A DNA stretch of 64,000 nucleotides from contig CAJUOY010000009.1 in NCBI GenBank assembly GCA_910588645.1, positions 1 through 64,000 on the forward strand. The letters are read 5' to 3'. Shown one piece after another: positions 26,299 through 35,176 of this stretch (positions within the stretch are counted from its first letter, which is position 1; each line of letters opens with the position of its first letter). A program made the position numbers and the translations under genes. The notes below the pieces were generated by a model, which saw only the letters and a list, made by a program, of their open reading frames with translations, had not been told where the DNA came from and made no database searches. This DNA is from an uncultured Christensenellaceae bacterium. GTDB lineage: Bacteria; Bacillota; Clostridia; Christensenellales; Borkfalkiaceae.

Positions 26299-26453
26299 CG
26301 ATTTACAACCTGTAAAAACGAAAACGGAGTGAAAATTTGACGAATTTTTTTGCTTTTATACAATTTCAAAGCGCATATTTTTTGCATAAACTTATAAAAA
26401 TAAAAAAATTTACCCGTTTTTGCGTATTTAACAATAATATATATAATAATCAG
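26299..26453. other. AT-rich gap between divergent operons, no gene seen
   Basis: The gap between the ABC exporter operon and the lipoprotein cluster (26226-26564) holds the two divergent promoters. This central part is A/T-rich, including ATATATAAT runs, with no supported coding frame or structured RNA. Confidence 0.6.
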
Positions 26454-26482
26454 TTGATTTTTGAAGTGATTATATGTATAAT
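26454..26482 (+). promoter_or_regulatory. Promoter of the lipoprotein cluster
   Basis: TTGATT (26454-26459), 17-bp spacer, TATAAT (26477-26482). The -35 and the next seven bases are identical to those of the PrsW promoter at 5271. The leader is about 75 nt and contains a 6-bp hairpin, GACGGG/CCCGTC (26503-26508, 26518-26523). Confidence 0.7.
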
Positions 26483-26564
26483 TAAAAATAATTAGAAACA
26501 ATGACGGGCTTATTAAACCCGTCGTTTTGTACGATTTGAAGTAAAAGTTAAAAAGGAGCATAAA

Positions 26565-29483
26565 ATGAGAAAATTTTTCAAAGCTGTATCCACGCTTTTG
26601 GCGGTAATTACGGCTGCGGCATTCATAATTCCGTTTGCCGCCTGCACTCCCGATCCCGATACAAACGGCGAAGTGATCCGCGTTTATTCGGTAGGAGGCA
26701 TACCCTTGACCGACGTTACCGTTACGGTGCTGAACGGCAATACGCAAGTCGGCAGCGGCAAGACGAACGATAAGGGCGAATATGCCTTTAAAGTGGACGG
26801 TGACAATTATACTGCCGTGCTCTCCGACCTGCCCGAAGGCTATACCGCAAAGAGCAGCTATAAACTCAATAAAAATAAGCAGAACGTTATTTACGTCGAA
26901 TCGGGCATTATAACCGACAAGCCTATCCCAGCAGGTAAGCAGTACTCCGTAGGCGATATACTTTACGACTTCGAATTACAGAACGCTTACAACTACGAAA
27001 ATGCAACGGATACCAGCCTTGCGGCTAAAAAAGTAAAACTTTCCGAACTGTTCGAAGGTAAGAAAGCAATTCTTTTAAACTTCTTTTTCGTAAGCTGCGG
27101 CCCTTGCAACAGTGAAATGCCCGCAATTTTGTCCGCCTATGAAAAATATAAGGACGATATTGTTATTATAGGACTTGACAACCAGGGAGATTCCGACGCA
27201 GACGTAGCAAACTTTGTATTAAAGCATCAGGCAAATTATTATATGTCCGTCGACACTGCGGGAGTTATTGCAAGTTTCCCCAAAGTCAACGCTTTCCCCA
27301 CTAACATAGTAATAGATCGTTACGGCGTTATCTGCGAAAGAGAGGCCAACGCCCACGTTGAAGAGAGCTACTGGTTAGATTTGTTCGAAAGATATTCCAG
27401 CGACGACTACTCTTCAAACATAAAGGACGATAACGATGGTTCTATACAAATTGACAAACCTGCGGACTTCGGGGTATTCTTCTCGGACGAAGGTATGAAC
27501 GAGGCCGTAAACAAAACCAATTCCAACGTGACTTTCTCCGCGACGGATCCAAAAGTAGACGACACAGTATGGCCCTGGAAGGTTTCCGACGACAAACAGT
27601 CTCTCGTCGTAACTAACTCCGGCCACTACTCAACGCGCGCGATATTAAACGTAAGGGTAACTATCCCCGCAGGATCGGTACTTGCGTTCGAATACAAGCT
27701 TGACGGAGCTTCCGGATACGACTATCTTTTTGTTGCGGTAGACTCAAAAGGCGGACTTGGAACACAGACTTTCGAAGATAGCGGCAAAAAGGATTGGACA
27801 ACGGGTTACGCGTATATGCCGCTGGAAGCGGGTTCGCACGTTATTTCCTTTGCATACTATAAGACTTCAACCGACAAACAGGTTACCGGACAGGCGGACG
27901 CGGCGTTTATAAGAAATCTTCACTTTGTAACTACCGAAGAATTCGTAGCTAATTCCGATCCTATGGATATCCCCTACTATGCGGCTCGCGGAAACACTAT
28001 TGAAGGCGGCTATGCAATATACGAAGACGTCGTGCTGGAGGACGACGGTTTCTATCACGTAACCGGCAGACAGAGCAGTAAAGGCGATAACCCTATGCTC
28101 TACGTTGATTTGTTGAATGCAGTTCCCTTCTTTACCGACGCTACTCACACCGCATCCATTTATTCGGAATTCCTCGCCAAAAACGATTGCAAATTCCTTG
28201 GAACGGATTACAGAGATAAACTCGACTCTTACAGCAGTTGGGCGGTTAACTCCTCGGTATCTAATCTTGTTCCCGTCAACGAGGACGTAAGAAAGATGCT
28301 GGACGATATTTACGTTGACAGAATTACCCGTGAATTGGGTTATGAAGATTTCTGGGATCCCGATAACGGCTGGAAAGAATTCTGCGTATTCTTCGTACAT
28401 TACGGAGACGGAGAAAGTCTTGGCAACAGTATCGAAGGTATAGCGCCTTTCACAGCTTACGAGGCACACGAAACTACCGGTTTAACAGATACGAGTGGCA
28501 ATCTCAACACTGCGATATACGACAGAATATTGATGCCCCGCGGATACTTGTTCAAATTCGTACCCGAAAAATCGGGCGTTTACGAGATAAAAGCTATAAA
28601 CTCCCTTAACGAATCCGGAAAGCCCATATCTATGGGTAAGGACGGAGCGATTTACGACGGCAGAGATTTCAAAGGAAATTACTATCAAACCAATTTGAAT
28701 ATTAATGAAGTAAATAACTACGGCTCGGACGTGTACGTCAGAAACAAGCCCGAAGACTTTGACCACGATAACGTAAACTTCGATATGCATCACTATATGG
28801 AAGCTGGCGTCGATTACTTCATATGGGTTGCGTTCAGTACGGTTGAAAACCTGGGCAAATTAGAGTTTAGAATCGATTATCTCGACGTTCAGCATTACGA
28901 ATACCTTACTTCCGCGACTTCCGGCTACATTGTAGCAGGTCAGGACAACAAGTATTATCGTCCAATTTATACCAATATAGAATTAAACGACGAAGGTATT
29001 TATATCGACAGCACGCTCAAAAAGCCCATTTACTGCGACTTTACAGATGTTTCCAGAATGTTCAACAGATATCCTATATCCACCCTTCTCGGATTAACAG
29101 GCAATCAGAAGTTTGAAAAAGATCCCTTCGATTTGAGAGTTACCAAGAAAAACGAAAGCGGACAAATAATAGTCGACAAGGACGGAAAACCCGTACTCTT
29201 CGAGGAAGATATAGTAATTAACGGCGAAACGTTCCGCGCAAAGAACTATACCGAAGAAATGAAGCAGTATTATCAGAAAGCTATTTTAAAAACGGGCGAT
29301 CTGTACGGTTTACAGGAAGTAGACGAAACGTTGCGCGCAATACTGATAATGTTCTATCACGCAAATATAGGATTGGACGATCCTCAGGAATGGCTTACTG
29401 CTTGTTGGTATTTTGACTTTACCGACGCAACAAAGCCTCAGCCCAATACGGTACTCTTCCCTTATGGAGTAAATAAAAGATAA
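26565..29483 (+). CDS. Large TlpA-domain lipoprotein
   Basis: 972 residues. A lipoprotein signal peptide ends FAACTPDP (Cys about 27). Residues 35-115 are a beta-sandwich-like segment (IRVYSVGGIPLTDVTVTVL, GKTNDKGEYAF) of the carboxypeptidase-regulatory/CnaB type. Residues 125-285 are a TlpA/ResA-like thioredoxin domain with a CGPC active site (FFFVSCGPCNSEMP) and the cis-Pro loop (NAFPTNIVIDRYG). The remaining 680 residues are not recognised; they include a possible carbohydrate- or surface-binding jelly roll (about 320-460). AAAGGAG site. It is the first of four tandem paralogous lipoproteins. Thiol-disulfide exchange outside the membrane is likely; the partner is unknown. Confidence 0.75.
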   Translation: MRKFFKAVSTLLAVITAAAFIIPFAACTPDPDTNGEVIRVYSVGGIPLTDVTVTVLNGNTQVGSGKTNDKGEYAFKVDGDNYTAVLSDLPEGYTAKSSYKLNKNKQNVIYVESGIITDKPIPAGKQYSVGDILYDFELQNAYNYENATDTSLAAKKVKLSELFEGKKAILLNFFFVSCGPCNSEMPAILSAYEKYKDDIVIIGLDNQGDSDADVANFVLKHQANYYMSVDTAGVIASFPKVNAFPTNIVIDRYGVICEREANAHVEESYWLDLFERYSSDDYSSNIKDDNDGSIQIDKPADFGVFFSDEGMNEAVNKTNSNVTFSATDPKVDDTVWPWKVSDDKQSLVVTNSGHYSTRAILNVRVTIPAGSVLAFEYKLDGASGYDYLFVAVDSKGGLGTQTFEDSGKKDWTTGYAYMPLEAGSHVISFAYYKTSTDKQVTGQADAAFIRNLHFVTTEEFVANSDPMDIPYYAARGNTIEGGYAIYEDVVLEDDGFYHVTGRQSSKGDNPMLYVDLLNAVPFFTDATHTASIYSEFLAKNDCKFLGTDYRDKLDSYSSWAVNSSVSNLVPVNEDVRKMLDDIYVDRITRELGYEDFWDPDNGWKEFCVFFVHYGDGESLGNSIEGIAPFTAYEAHETTGLTDTSGNLNTAIYDRILMPRGYLFKFVPEKSGVYEIKAINSLNESGKPISMGKDGAIYDGRDFKGNYYQTNLNINEVNNYGSDVYVRNKPEDFDHDNVNFDMHHYMEAGVDYFIWVAFSTVENLGKLEFRIDYLDVQHYEYLTSATSGYIVAGQDNKYYRPIYTNIELNDEGIYIDSTLKKPIYCDFTDVSRMFNRYPISTLLGLTGNQKFEKDPFDLRVTKKNESGQIIVDKDGKPVLFEEDIVINGETFRAKNYTEEMKQYYQKAILKTGDLYGLQEVDETLRAILIMFYHANIGLDDPQEWLTACWYFDFTDATKPQPNTVLFPYGVNKR

Positions 29484-29495
29484 CAGCTTTTAAAA

Positions 29496-29523
29496 GCCGT
29501 CCCGACGTAATAATCGGGACGGC
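29496..29523. repeat. Intergenic 10-bp hairpin in the lipoprotein cluster
   Basis: GCCGTCCCGA / TCGGGACGGC, followed on the plus strand by A rather than T, so it is not a standard terminator for the upstream gene; it may act in mRNA processing or stability. Confidence 0.5.
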
Positions 29524-29556
29524 AAAAAATAAATTTCAATTAAGGACATTAAAATT

Positions 29557-31539
29557 ATGTCAAAATTATTTAAAAGAATTTCGTTAATGATAGCGACCGT
29601 TTGCATAACATTGACAGCGGTTTTATCCGCGGCCTGCACTCCGGAACCTAAACCCAACGACGACGATCCCGCAACCGAAGGATACAAAATCACCGTCCTT
29701 TATCCCGACGGCAGTCCCGTTAAAGCCATTGATTCCGGCAATGCAAGGCGTCCGGTAAGAGTTATGCTTATGAACGACGACGAAACTCCAGTATTCAGTC
29801 TGGATCTAAACGGTCCCGACGCGGCAAAAATTCCCGCATTGGAACTTGACGAAAACGGCACAGGTTTCGTAGATTACAAGGTTCCCGGAGAATACAACGT
29901 ATTTATTTACAATTTGCCCGCAGGTTACGGATTCGATCCCATAAAGACCACGGCGGATAAATCAAAGTTGACCGTCAACCTCTACTACCTTTCCACCTCC
30001 TATGATGTTAACGTAACCGCACCCGACGGTAATCCCGCCGACGGATACGACGTAAAACTTATTCAAGACGGCAAGGAAGTTGCAAAGGGTAAAACCGACG
30101 CGCAAGGAAAATATAAGTTCGAGAATATCGACTCGGGCGAATACGATGTTTCGGTTTCCTGTGAAGGCAAAAATTATCACCACAAGCCCGTAACCACCTC
30201 TATGAAGGGCGAACCCGTAAACGTTAAGATGTTCGAACCCCAGAACGTGTACCTCGACGAAGAACACAAAATGTCGGAGGAAGTTTTAAACGAATGGGTG
30301 AACGCCCTCAACAGCTCTGCCTTGACGCGTATAGATCCAAACGCAGACAACTATATTTATCCATTTGACGTGTACGGCAGCGAAGAAACTTTCTTTATCC
30401 TTCACGCGGCAAAATCTGGTTCTTATACGATCAATATGCGCAGGGATGAAAACAGCAAAACAGGTAACTATTTAGTTAAATTTTACGTTCAGGACAGTTA
30501 CGGTAATGAAAACACATCTATGCGACTGGACGGTAGCGTAGATATGGGCAACAGGACACAACATCTTTCAATGAGTTCGGGAGAAAAATGGATAATTTCC
30601 GTTTCCTCCATAGATCATAGGGAACATTACAGCGTAAATATGGCTATTTCCTATAACAAGGAACCCGCCACTACTGCGGCAGTAACCGAGGGATCGTACA
30701 CTCTTACTTATACGGATATTGACGAAGCGATATTTACTTTCAGTCCCACCGTTCGCGGAGAATACACGCTCTCACTCGAGTCTACGGAAAACTCTCCCAG
30801 ATACCTTGTTTACTCCTACGCAACAGGGAAACCTATCGACGATTTCGATCCCGATAAGTCGTACTACGAAAACGCAAAGGAATTCCCTTATGTTGAAATA
30901 ATTCCCGAATCCTTTGTAGGCAATACTTTTATCTATCACGTATTCATAGATAAAACGACAACCACTACCGTGCGCTTAAAAGTCGAAAAGACGGGCGATG
31001 CAAACGACGACACTAAACCCGTTGAAGTTCCTAAAGCACAGGTTACCGCAAAACTCGTTCAGCAGGAAAAACAATCCGGCACCTGGAAGTGGCTTCCCAC
31101 AGACGGTTCCGTTATACCTTTCGAACGCGACGGCGAATACTTTGTAAACGTCGACGGAAAGGAATACAAAGCGTTTACGGCTATAACAAAGAATTTCTAT
31201 GACCTCACCTACTCGTTTGCAACGATAGAGTATATGGGTGAAGGCAATCACACTCCCGGCGAGGACGACAATAACGATGACGAAAGCGGACTTCAACCCG
31301 ATAAGCAAAATTCATATCTGACCGTAGGCAGCGGAGCAAACGCTATAAACTACGACGACTTTGTAAAGGCATATTCCGAAAAGTGTCACCCCGACGACGG
31401 CGTATACGCTCTTAACTCCGAATTAAAAGCCTTTACGGAAAGATATATGAATCAACGCTGGACAAATCACTTTGTCGAAGTCGACGTGAAAAATCCCCCC
31501 GCCCAGCCTTGGCTGATAGCTTGCGGATACTTTGCATAA
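29557..31539 (+). CDS. Surface lipoprotein with CnaB-like domains, paralogue 2
   Basis: 660 residues. The signal peptide ends LSAACTPEPKP (Cys about 28). Residues 45-130 form a first beta-sandwich-like segment (YKITVLYPDGSPVKAI); residues 145-225 form a clear SpaA/CnaB-like domain (YDVNVTAPDGNPADGYDVKL, GKTDAQGKYKFENIDSGEYD). Residues 250-500 are not recognised; they hold pre-peptidase-like beta repeats (AAKSGSYTINM, SPTVRGEYTLSLES). The C-terminal region has an acidic low-complexity stretch (DDNNDDESG) and ends PAQPWLIACGYFA, similar to the end of paralogue 1 (EWLTACWYFDF). Role unknown. Confidence 0.65.
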   Translation: MSKLFKRISLMIATVCITLTAVLSAACTPEPKPNDDDPATEGYKITVLYPDGSPVKAIDSGNARRPVRVMLMNDDETPVFSLDLNGPDAAKIPALELDENGTGFVDYKVPGEYNVFIYNLPAGYGFDPIKTTADKSKLTVNLYYLSTSYDVNVTAPDGNPADGYDVKLIQDGKEVAKGKTDAQGKYKFENIDSGEYDVSVSCEGKNYHHKPVTTSMKGEPVNVKMFEPQNVYLDEEHKMSEEVLNEWVNALNSSALTRIDPNADNYIYPFDVYGSEETFFILHAAKSGSYTINMRRDENSKTGNYLVKFYVQDSYGNENTSMRLDGSVDMGNRTQHLSMSSGEKWIISVSSIDHREHYSVNMAISYNKEPATTAAVTEGSYTLTYTDIDEAIFTFSPTVRGEYTLSLESTENSPRYLVYSYATGKPIDDFDPDKSYYENAKEFPYVEIIPESFVGNTFIYHVFIDKTTTTTVRLKVEKTGDANDDTKPVEVPKAQVTAKLVQQEKQSGTWKWLPTDGSVIPFERDGEYFVNVDGKEYKAFTAITKNFYDLTYSFATIEYMGEGNHTPGEDDNNDDESGLQPDKQNSYLTVGSGANAINYDDFVKAYSEKCHPDDGVYALNSELKAFTERYMNQRWTNHFVEVDVKNPPAQPWLIACGYFA

Positions 31540-31554
31540 AAGATATCAATTCAT

Positions 31555-31583
31555 TTGCAAATACTTTAAATTAATGCTACAAT
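31555..31583 (+). promoter_or_regulatory. Internal promoter in the lipoprotein cluster
   Basis: TTGCAA (31555-31560), 17-bp spacer, TACAAT (31578-31583), upstream of paralogue 3. Confidence 0.6.
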
Positions 31584-31613
31584 AAAAATAATTAAATTTG
31601 CTTGGAGGCAATT

Positions 31614-32000
31614 ATGAAAAAATATTTAAAGACGCTTATCCTTGCCTGCGTAGCCGTATGCCTTATAGCTTGCACGGCGCTGTTCGCAACGGCCTGCACC
31701 GATACGTCTAAGTATGAGGTTACTATAGTCCACGAAGACGGAACGGCTTTCGAGGGTGTAAAAATAAACTTCTGTAAAGGCACGGAGATATGCCTTCCTC
31801 AGGAAGCAACCGGTTCCGACGGAAAAGTAGTCGTAGACCTTACCCAATTCAACGGCGGCGACGAATTCCACGTACAGATATTACAACCCAAAGGATACGA
31901 ATTTGTGACCGAAGGATTGGAACACGATGAAACGGGCATAATCGTAAACCTTAAAGACGGATATTCCATTACGCTTACTCTTAGAGCGATAACAGAATAA
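31614..32000 (+). CDS. Small lipoprotein, paralogue 3
   Basis: 128 residues from ATG 31614, chosen for the GGAGG site five bases upstream; an earlier in-frame TTG at 31602 has none. The signal peptide ends FATACTDTSK (Cys about 28). The mature part is a single beta-sandwich-like segment beginning YEVTIVHEDGTAFEGVKINF and ending in a run of alternating strands (GYSITLTLRA). It aligns by eye with the N-terminal segments of paralogues 1, 2 and 4. Function unknown. Confidence 0.65.
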   Translation: MKKYLKTLILACVAVCLIACTALFATACTDTSKYEVTIVHEDGTAFEGVKINFCKGTEICLPQEATGSDGKVVVDLTQFNGGDEFHVQILQPKGYEFVTEGLEHDETGIIVNLKDGYSITLTLRAITE

Positions 32001-32006
32001 AAAATC

Positions 32007-32032
32007 AAACCCGCATTTACAGATGCGGGTTT
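32007..32032 (+). terminator. Terminator after paralogue 3
   Basis: Stem AAACCCGCAT / ATGCGGGTTT with a 6-nt loop, then TAATT. Since no separate promoter is obvious for paralogue 4, partial read-through is likely. Confidence 0.75.
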
Positions 32033-32056
32033 AATTAAAACTTAACGGAGAAAAAT

Positions 32057-33430
32057 ATGAATAAATTATTTAAAGCGGCCGTTGCGGCAATTCTGTCGGT
32101 ATGCGCAATATGCGGTGTGGTATTTGCGGCGGCGTGTACCGATCCCACTCCCCCTGAACCCAATAAAAATTATTATTACGTTTCAATTCTCTATCCCGAC
32201 GGAAAGGGCGTCAAGGGCGTGGAAGTAACTCTCACTCCCGAGGACGGATCCGAGGGCGACGATCCATATCTTACTTCCTCAACGGACGATAACGGCAAAG
32301 CTACGTTCGATATAACGCAATACAGCGACGCTACCCGATTCTTTATAGAGATAAGCAGAGACAACATACCCGATAGTTATTCTTTCCTAAACACTTATTC
32401 GGTTAAGATTGCCGACGGAAACAGCCTTAACGTAAAACTGACGCGTCCCACTTACGAATCGGTTAAAGTTAAACTTAACGGTAAAGACGACAGACAACAG
32501 TATCAGCCCAAGGCCGAATTTGAAGCGGGATACTATGAACTCCGTTGCATAACCAACGCTTTCACCGTAACGGACGGCGACGATGAATTCCCAGCAACAT
32601 TCGATCTTAACGAAGGCTACAACGTAGTTATCGTCTATTACACGCCCGGTACGATTTACGATATAGGAACTGCGGAAGGGCTTGAATTCGAGTTTATCTT
32701 TAACCCGATAAATACGACGGGCGCAAGTGAAAACGACGCCCATGTAATATCGAACGAGCTGGCGGCGGCAATACCTCTTAAAGCCGGTCAAACTGTTTAT
32801 TTCCGTAATCCCGCGGAAAGCAGCGTGCCCGACGACAGAGGCGGTTCTCCCGTTATTGTAGACGGCGAAAACTTCAAATGCGTAACCGACGGAAAAGAAC
32901 ACGACCAATCCTTCCCTCTTGCAGGCGGCAAGATTGCGGCAATCACAACAAAAGACGGCAAGGACGGCACTGCAGTAGTTATTTTCAATTCTCCCTCTTA
33001 TAAAATAGACGCGGAAATTGGAAATGAAGAGACGCTTGAAATAGAACTGCTTGAAAGAACTATAAAGGGAAATTCGGAGACGAAAACTTCTTTATTATGG
33101 CTTACAGACGTAGCAAAGTTTACGTTCACTGCCGAAAGAGCCGGATACTACACAATAACGCTTGTAAGCGATTTTGAAAGCGATAAGATTTCTATAAGTA
33201 ATATTGTAAGTGAAAGTTCTATAGTACCTAAAAAGATCACTGACGCCGATCAGTCGTCAAACCCCTATCAGGCAACTTACTTTGTAAGTGAAACTAATAT
33301 AAGTGACGGACGCAGTAAAGTATTTATTTGCGATTTCGAATCCGACGGAGATTACTCCTCCAAAAAAGAAGGCGATAAAATCATCTACAAAATTCTGATA
33401 GAATATTCGGAAACAGCACCTACGGTATAA
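32057..33430 (+). CDS. Surface lipoprotein, paralogue 4
   Basis: 457 residues. The signal peptide ends FAAACTDPTPPEP (Cys about 28). The N-terminal segment (about 40-120) repeats the cluster theme: YYVSILYPDGKGVKGVEVTL and STDDNGKATFDITQY. A second beta-rich segment covers about 130-220. The remainder is unrecognised, with AERAGYYTITLVSDF (about 360) resembling a beta-repeat in paralogue 2. GGAG site eight bases before the ATG. The last gene of the cluster before a bidirectional terminator. Confidence 0.65.
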   Translation: MNKLFKAAVAAILSVCAICGVVFAAACTDPTPPEPNKNYYYVSILYPDGKGVKGVEVTLTPEDGSEGDDPYLTSSTDDNGKATFDITQYSDATRFFIEISRDNIPDSYSFLNTYSVKIADGNSLNVKLTRPTYESVKVKLNGKDDRQQYQPKAEFEAGYYELRCITNAFTVTDGDDEFPATFDLNEGYNVVIVYYTPGTIYDIGTAEGLEFEFIFNPINTTGASENDAHVISNELAAAIPLKAGQTVYFRNPAESSVPDDRGGSPVIVDGENFKCVTDGKEHDQSFPLAGGKIAAITTKDGKDGTAVVIFNSPSYKIDAEIGNEETLEIELLERTIKGNSETKTSLLWLTDVAKFTFTAERAGYYTITLVSDFESDKISISNIVSESSIVPKKITDADQSSNPYQATYFVSETNISDGRSKVFICDFESDGDYSSKKEGDKIIYKILIEYSETAPTV

Positions 33431-33442
33431 AAACAAAAAATT

Positions 33443-33471
33443 AAAGCCTCACAAAATTCGTGAGGCTTTTT
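33443..33471. terminator. Bidirectional terminator between lipoprotein cluster and FeS-TlpA operon
   Basis: AAAGCCTCAC / GTGAGGCTTT with a 7-nt loop and T runs on both strands, between converging genes. Confidence 0.9.
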
Positions 33472-33480
33472 AATTTGCCG

Positions 33481-35175
33481 TTAAGCGTTATCCTGTGCGC
33501 CTATGAGGGGCAACACAGCGTTTTCCAAATCTTTATAGGATATTGAATTTTGGCGAGTAAAACTGATTTTACCCTCTCTGTCGACTATTACCGTCATAGG
33601 CCATGCACCCTTGCCGCCGAGGAAAGTATAGAGGTCGGATACCTCCGTCTTGGTCTCTACCTTTCCGTCAGCGCCCGTAACGGTGTACTCGAGTTTCAGA
33701 TCGGTACTGTCCTGAACGAACTTGACGGAATAATCGCCCCAATTCATTTTCTCTATGAAGGGCTGAACATCTTCGGTTATCAGATCTCCGTGAACAGCAA
33801 GCACAACGACGTCTTCCGAATAGTTTTCCTGTAACTCATTGAAGTGAGGAAGTTCTGCAACGCAGCCTGTGCACCAGGTCGCCCAGAAGTTGATTACGAC
33901 TACTTTACCCTCGCTCTCGGAGAAACTGTACGTTTCCGTACCATTATAGCCCTGCATAGTGAACTGCGGGCAAGTTGCATCTTTAGGCAATTTTATTTCC
34001 TTATCGGGAGGAAGAATAAAATTGTAATATATCAATACAAAGGCAAGGAACAGACTTGCAACAGTCCAGGCGGCAATTTCAAGCCACTTATTTCTCCTCT
34101 TTATTCTGTCTAAGGGAGAGTTTGCAATCTTTATCGCTTTCGCTTGCGAAGCTGATTCTACAACCTCTGCGGGACGTTCCTCAACTACGTTTGCAACGGG
34201 GCTTACGGGCGTTTCTACAACAGCCGCGTTTGCCTCGGAAATTTTGAGAAGATCCACCTTTGCAGGCGCGGTCTCTTCTGCTCCGTCGGCAACGGCCGCA
34301 ACTGCATTGGGATGTAAAAATATTTTGGAGCCCTTCCAGCTTATCGCCTTTGTGGGACACACGGAAATACATTCGCCGCATTCTATACATTCGTGATCGC
34401 CTACGCGGCTTATATCCATTTTGCAGTGCGTCAGGCAAAGACCGCAGTCAGTACACTTACTTTGATCGAGCTTTACGCCCATAAGCGCTATTCTGTTAAA
34501 CAATCCGTATAACGCGCCGAGGGGACATAGAAACCTGCAAAACGCCCTGTAACAGAACACGCAGAGAACTACTATTGCCACAAGTAAGCCGAATTTCCAA
34601 GTAAACAGAGAGGCGAGAGAATCGAAGAAATCGCCGTTTTCGGGATGGAGCAGAAGTCCTATTCCTCCGCCGAACGTACCTGCGGGGCAGATATATTTAC
34701 AGAAAGTAGGCGAATGAAGCATTATGGGCAAGATGACCACTAGCCCGACAAGCAAAACGTATTTTATGTACGACAGTACTCTCGTCACCCTGTTCTTTTT
34801 GAGCTTTGGCGTCTTTATCTTATACAGTAACTCCTGACCGAGTCCCACGGGGCACAAAAAGCCGCATATCGTTCTTGCAAGGGTAATTCCGAAAAGAGCT
34901 ATAATGCCCAGCATATAGAACGGAACAGTCTTGTCCGACGATGACAGCGCATTTTGAAGAGCGCCTAACGGGCAGGCGCTTACCGCGCCGGGACAGGAAT
35001 AACAGTTAAGTCCGGGAGCGCATAAATTCTTTGTGCCGCCCGTAAAAATTCTGCCCTGGACAAAACCCTTTATATTCGCATTGTACAATAGAGCCGCATA
35101 GACCTGTATCAGTCTCCTTTTACTCGGTCTATGCGCAATAAACCAATCTTTAACTTTTTTAAAAAACTTTTTCAT
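33481..35175 (-). CDS. Membrane polyferredoxin fused to a TlpA-like thioredoxin domain
   Basis: 564 residues from ATG 35175. The N-terminal part (about 1-240) is a NapH/CcoG-type membrane protein with several helices and Cys-Pro motifs (CSCPGAVSACPLGAL region, CGFLCPVGLG, CRFLCPLGALYG). Residues 235-280 are a two-cluster ferredoxin (CTDCGLCLTHCK, CIECGECISVCP). After an Ala/Pro/Glu linker and one more helix (about 365-390), a TlpA-like domain (about 400-555) carries WCTGC in FWATWCTGCVAELPHF. The layout suggests electrons pass from cytosolic ferredoxin across the membrane to an external dithiol. The upstream gene overlaps or abuts it. Confidence 0.85.
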   Translation of the reverse strand: MKKFFKKVKDWFIAHRPSKRRLIQVYAALLYNANIKGFVQGRIFTGGTKNLCAPGLNCYSCPGAVSACPLGALQNALSSSDKTVPFYMLGIIALFGITLARTICGFLCPVGLGQELLYKIKTPKLKKNRVTRVLSYIKYVLLVGLVVILPIMLHSPTFCKYICPAGTFGGGIGLLLHPENGDFFDSLASLFTWKFGLLVAIVVLCVFCYRAFCRFLCPLGALYGLFNRIALMGVKLDQSKCTDCGLCLTHCKMDISRVGDHECIECGECISVCPTKAISWKGSKIFLHPNAVAAVADGAEETAPAKVDLLKISEANAAVVETPVSPVANVVEERPAEVVESASQAKAIKIANSPLDRIKRRNKWLEIAAWTVASLFLAFVLIYYNFILPPDKEIKLPKDATCPQFTMQGYNGTETYSFSESEGKVVVINFWATWCTGCVAELPHFNELQENYSEDVVVLAVHGDLITEDVQPFIEKMNWGDYSVKFVQDSTDLKLEYTVTGADGKVETKTEVSDLYTFLGGKGAWPMTVIVDREGKISFTRQNSISYKDLENAVLPLIGAQDNA

Positions 35176-35176
35176 A

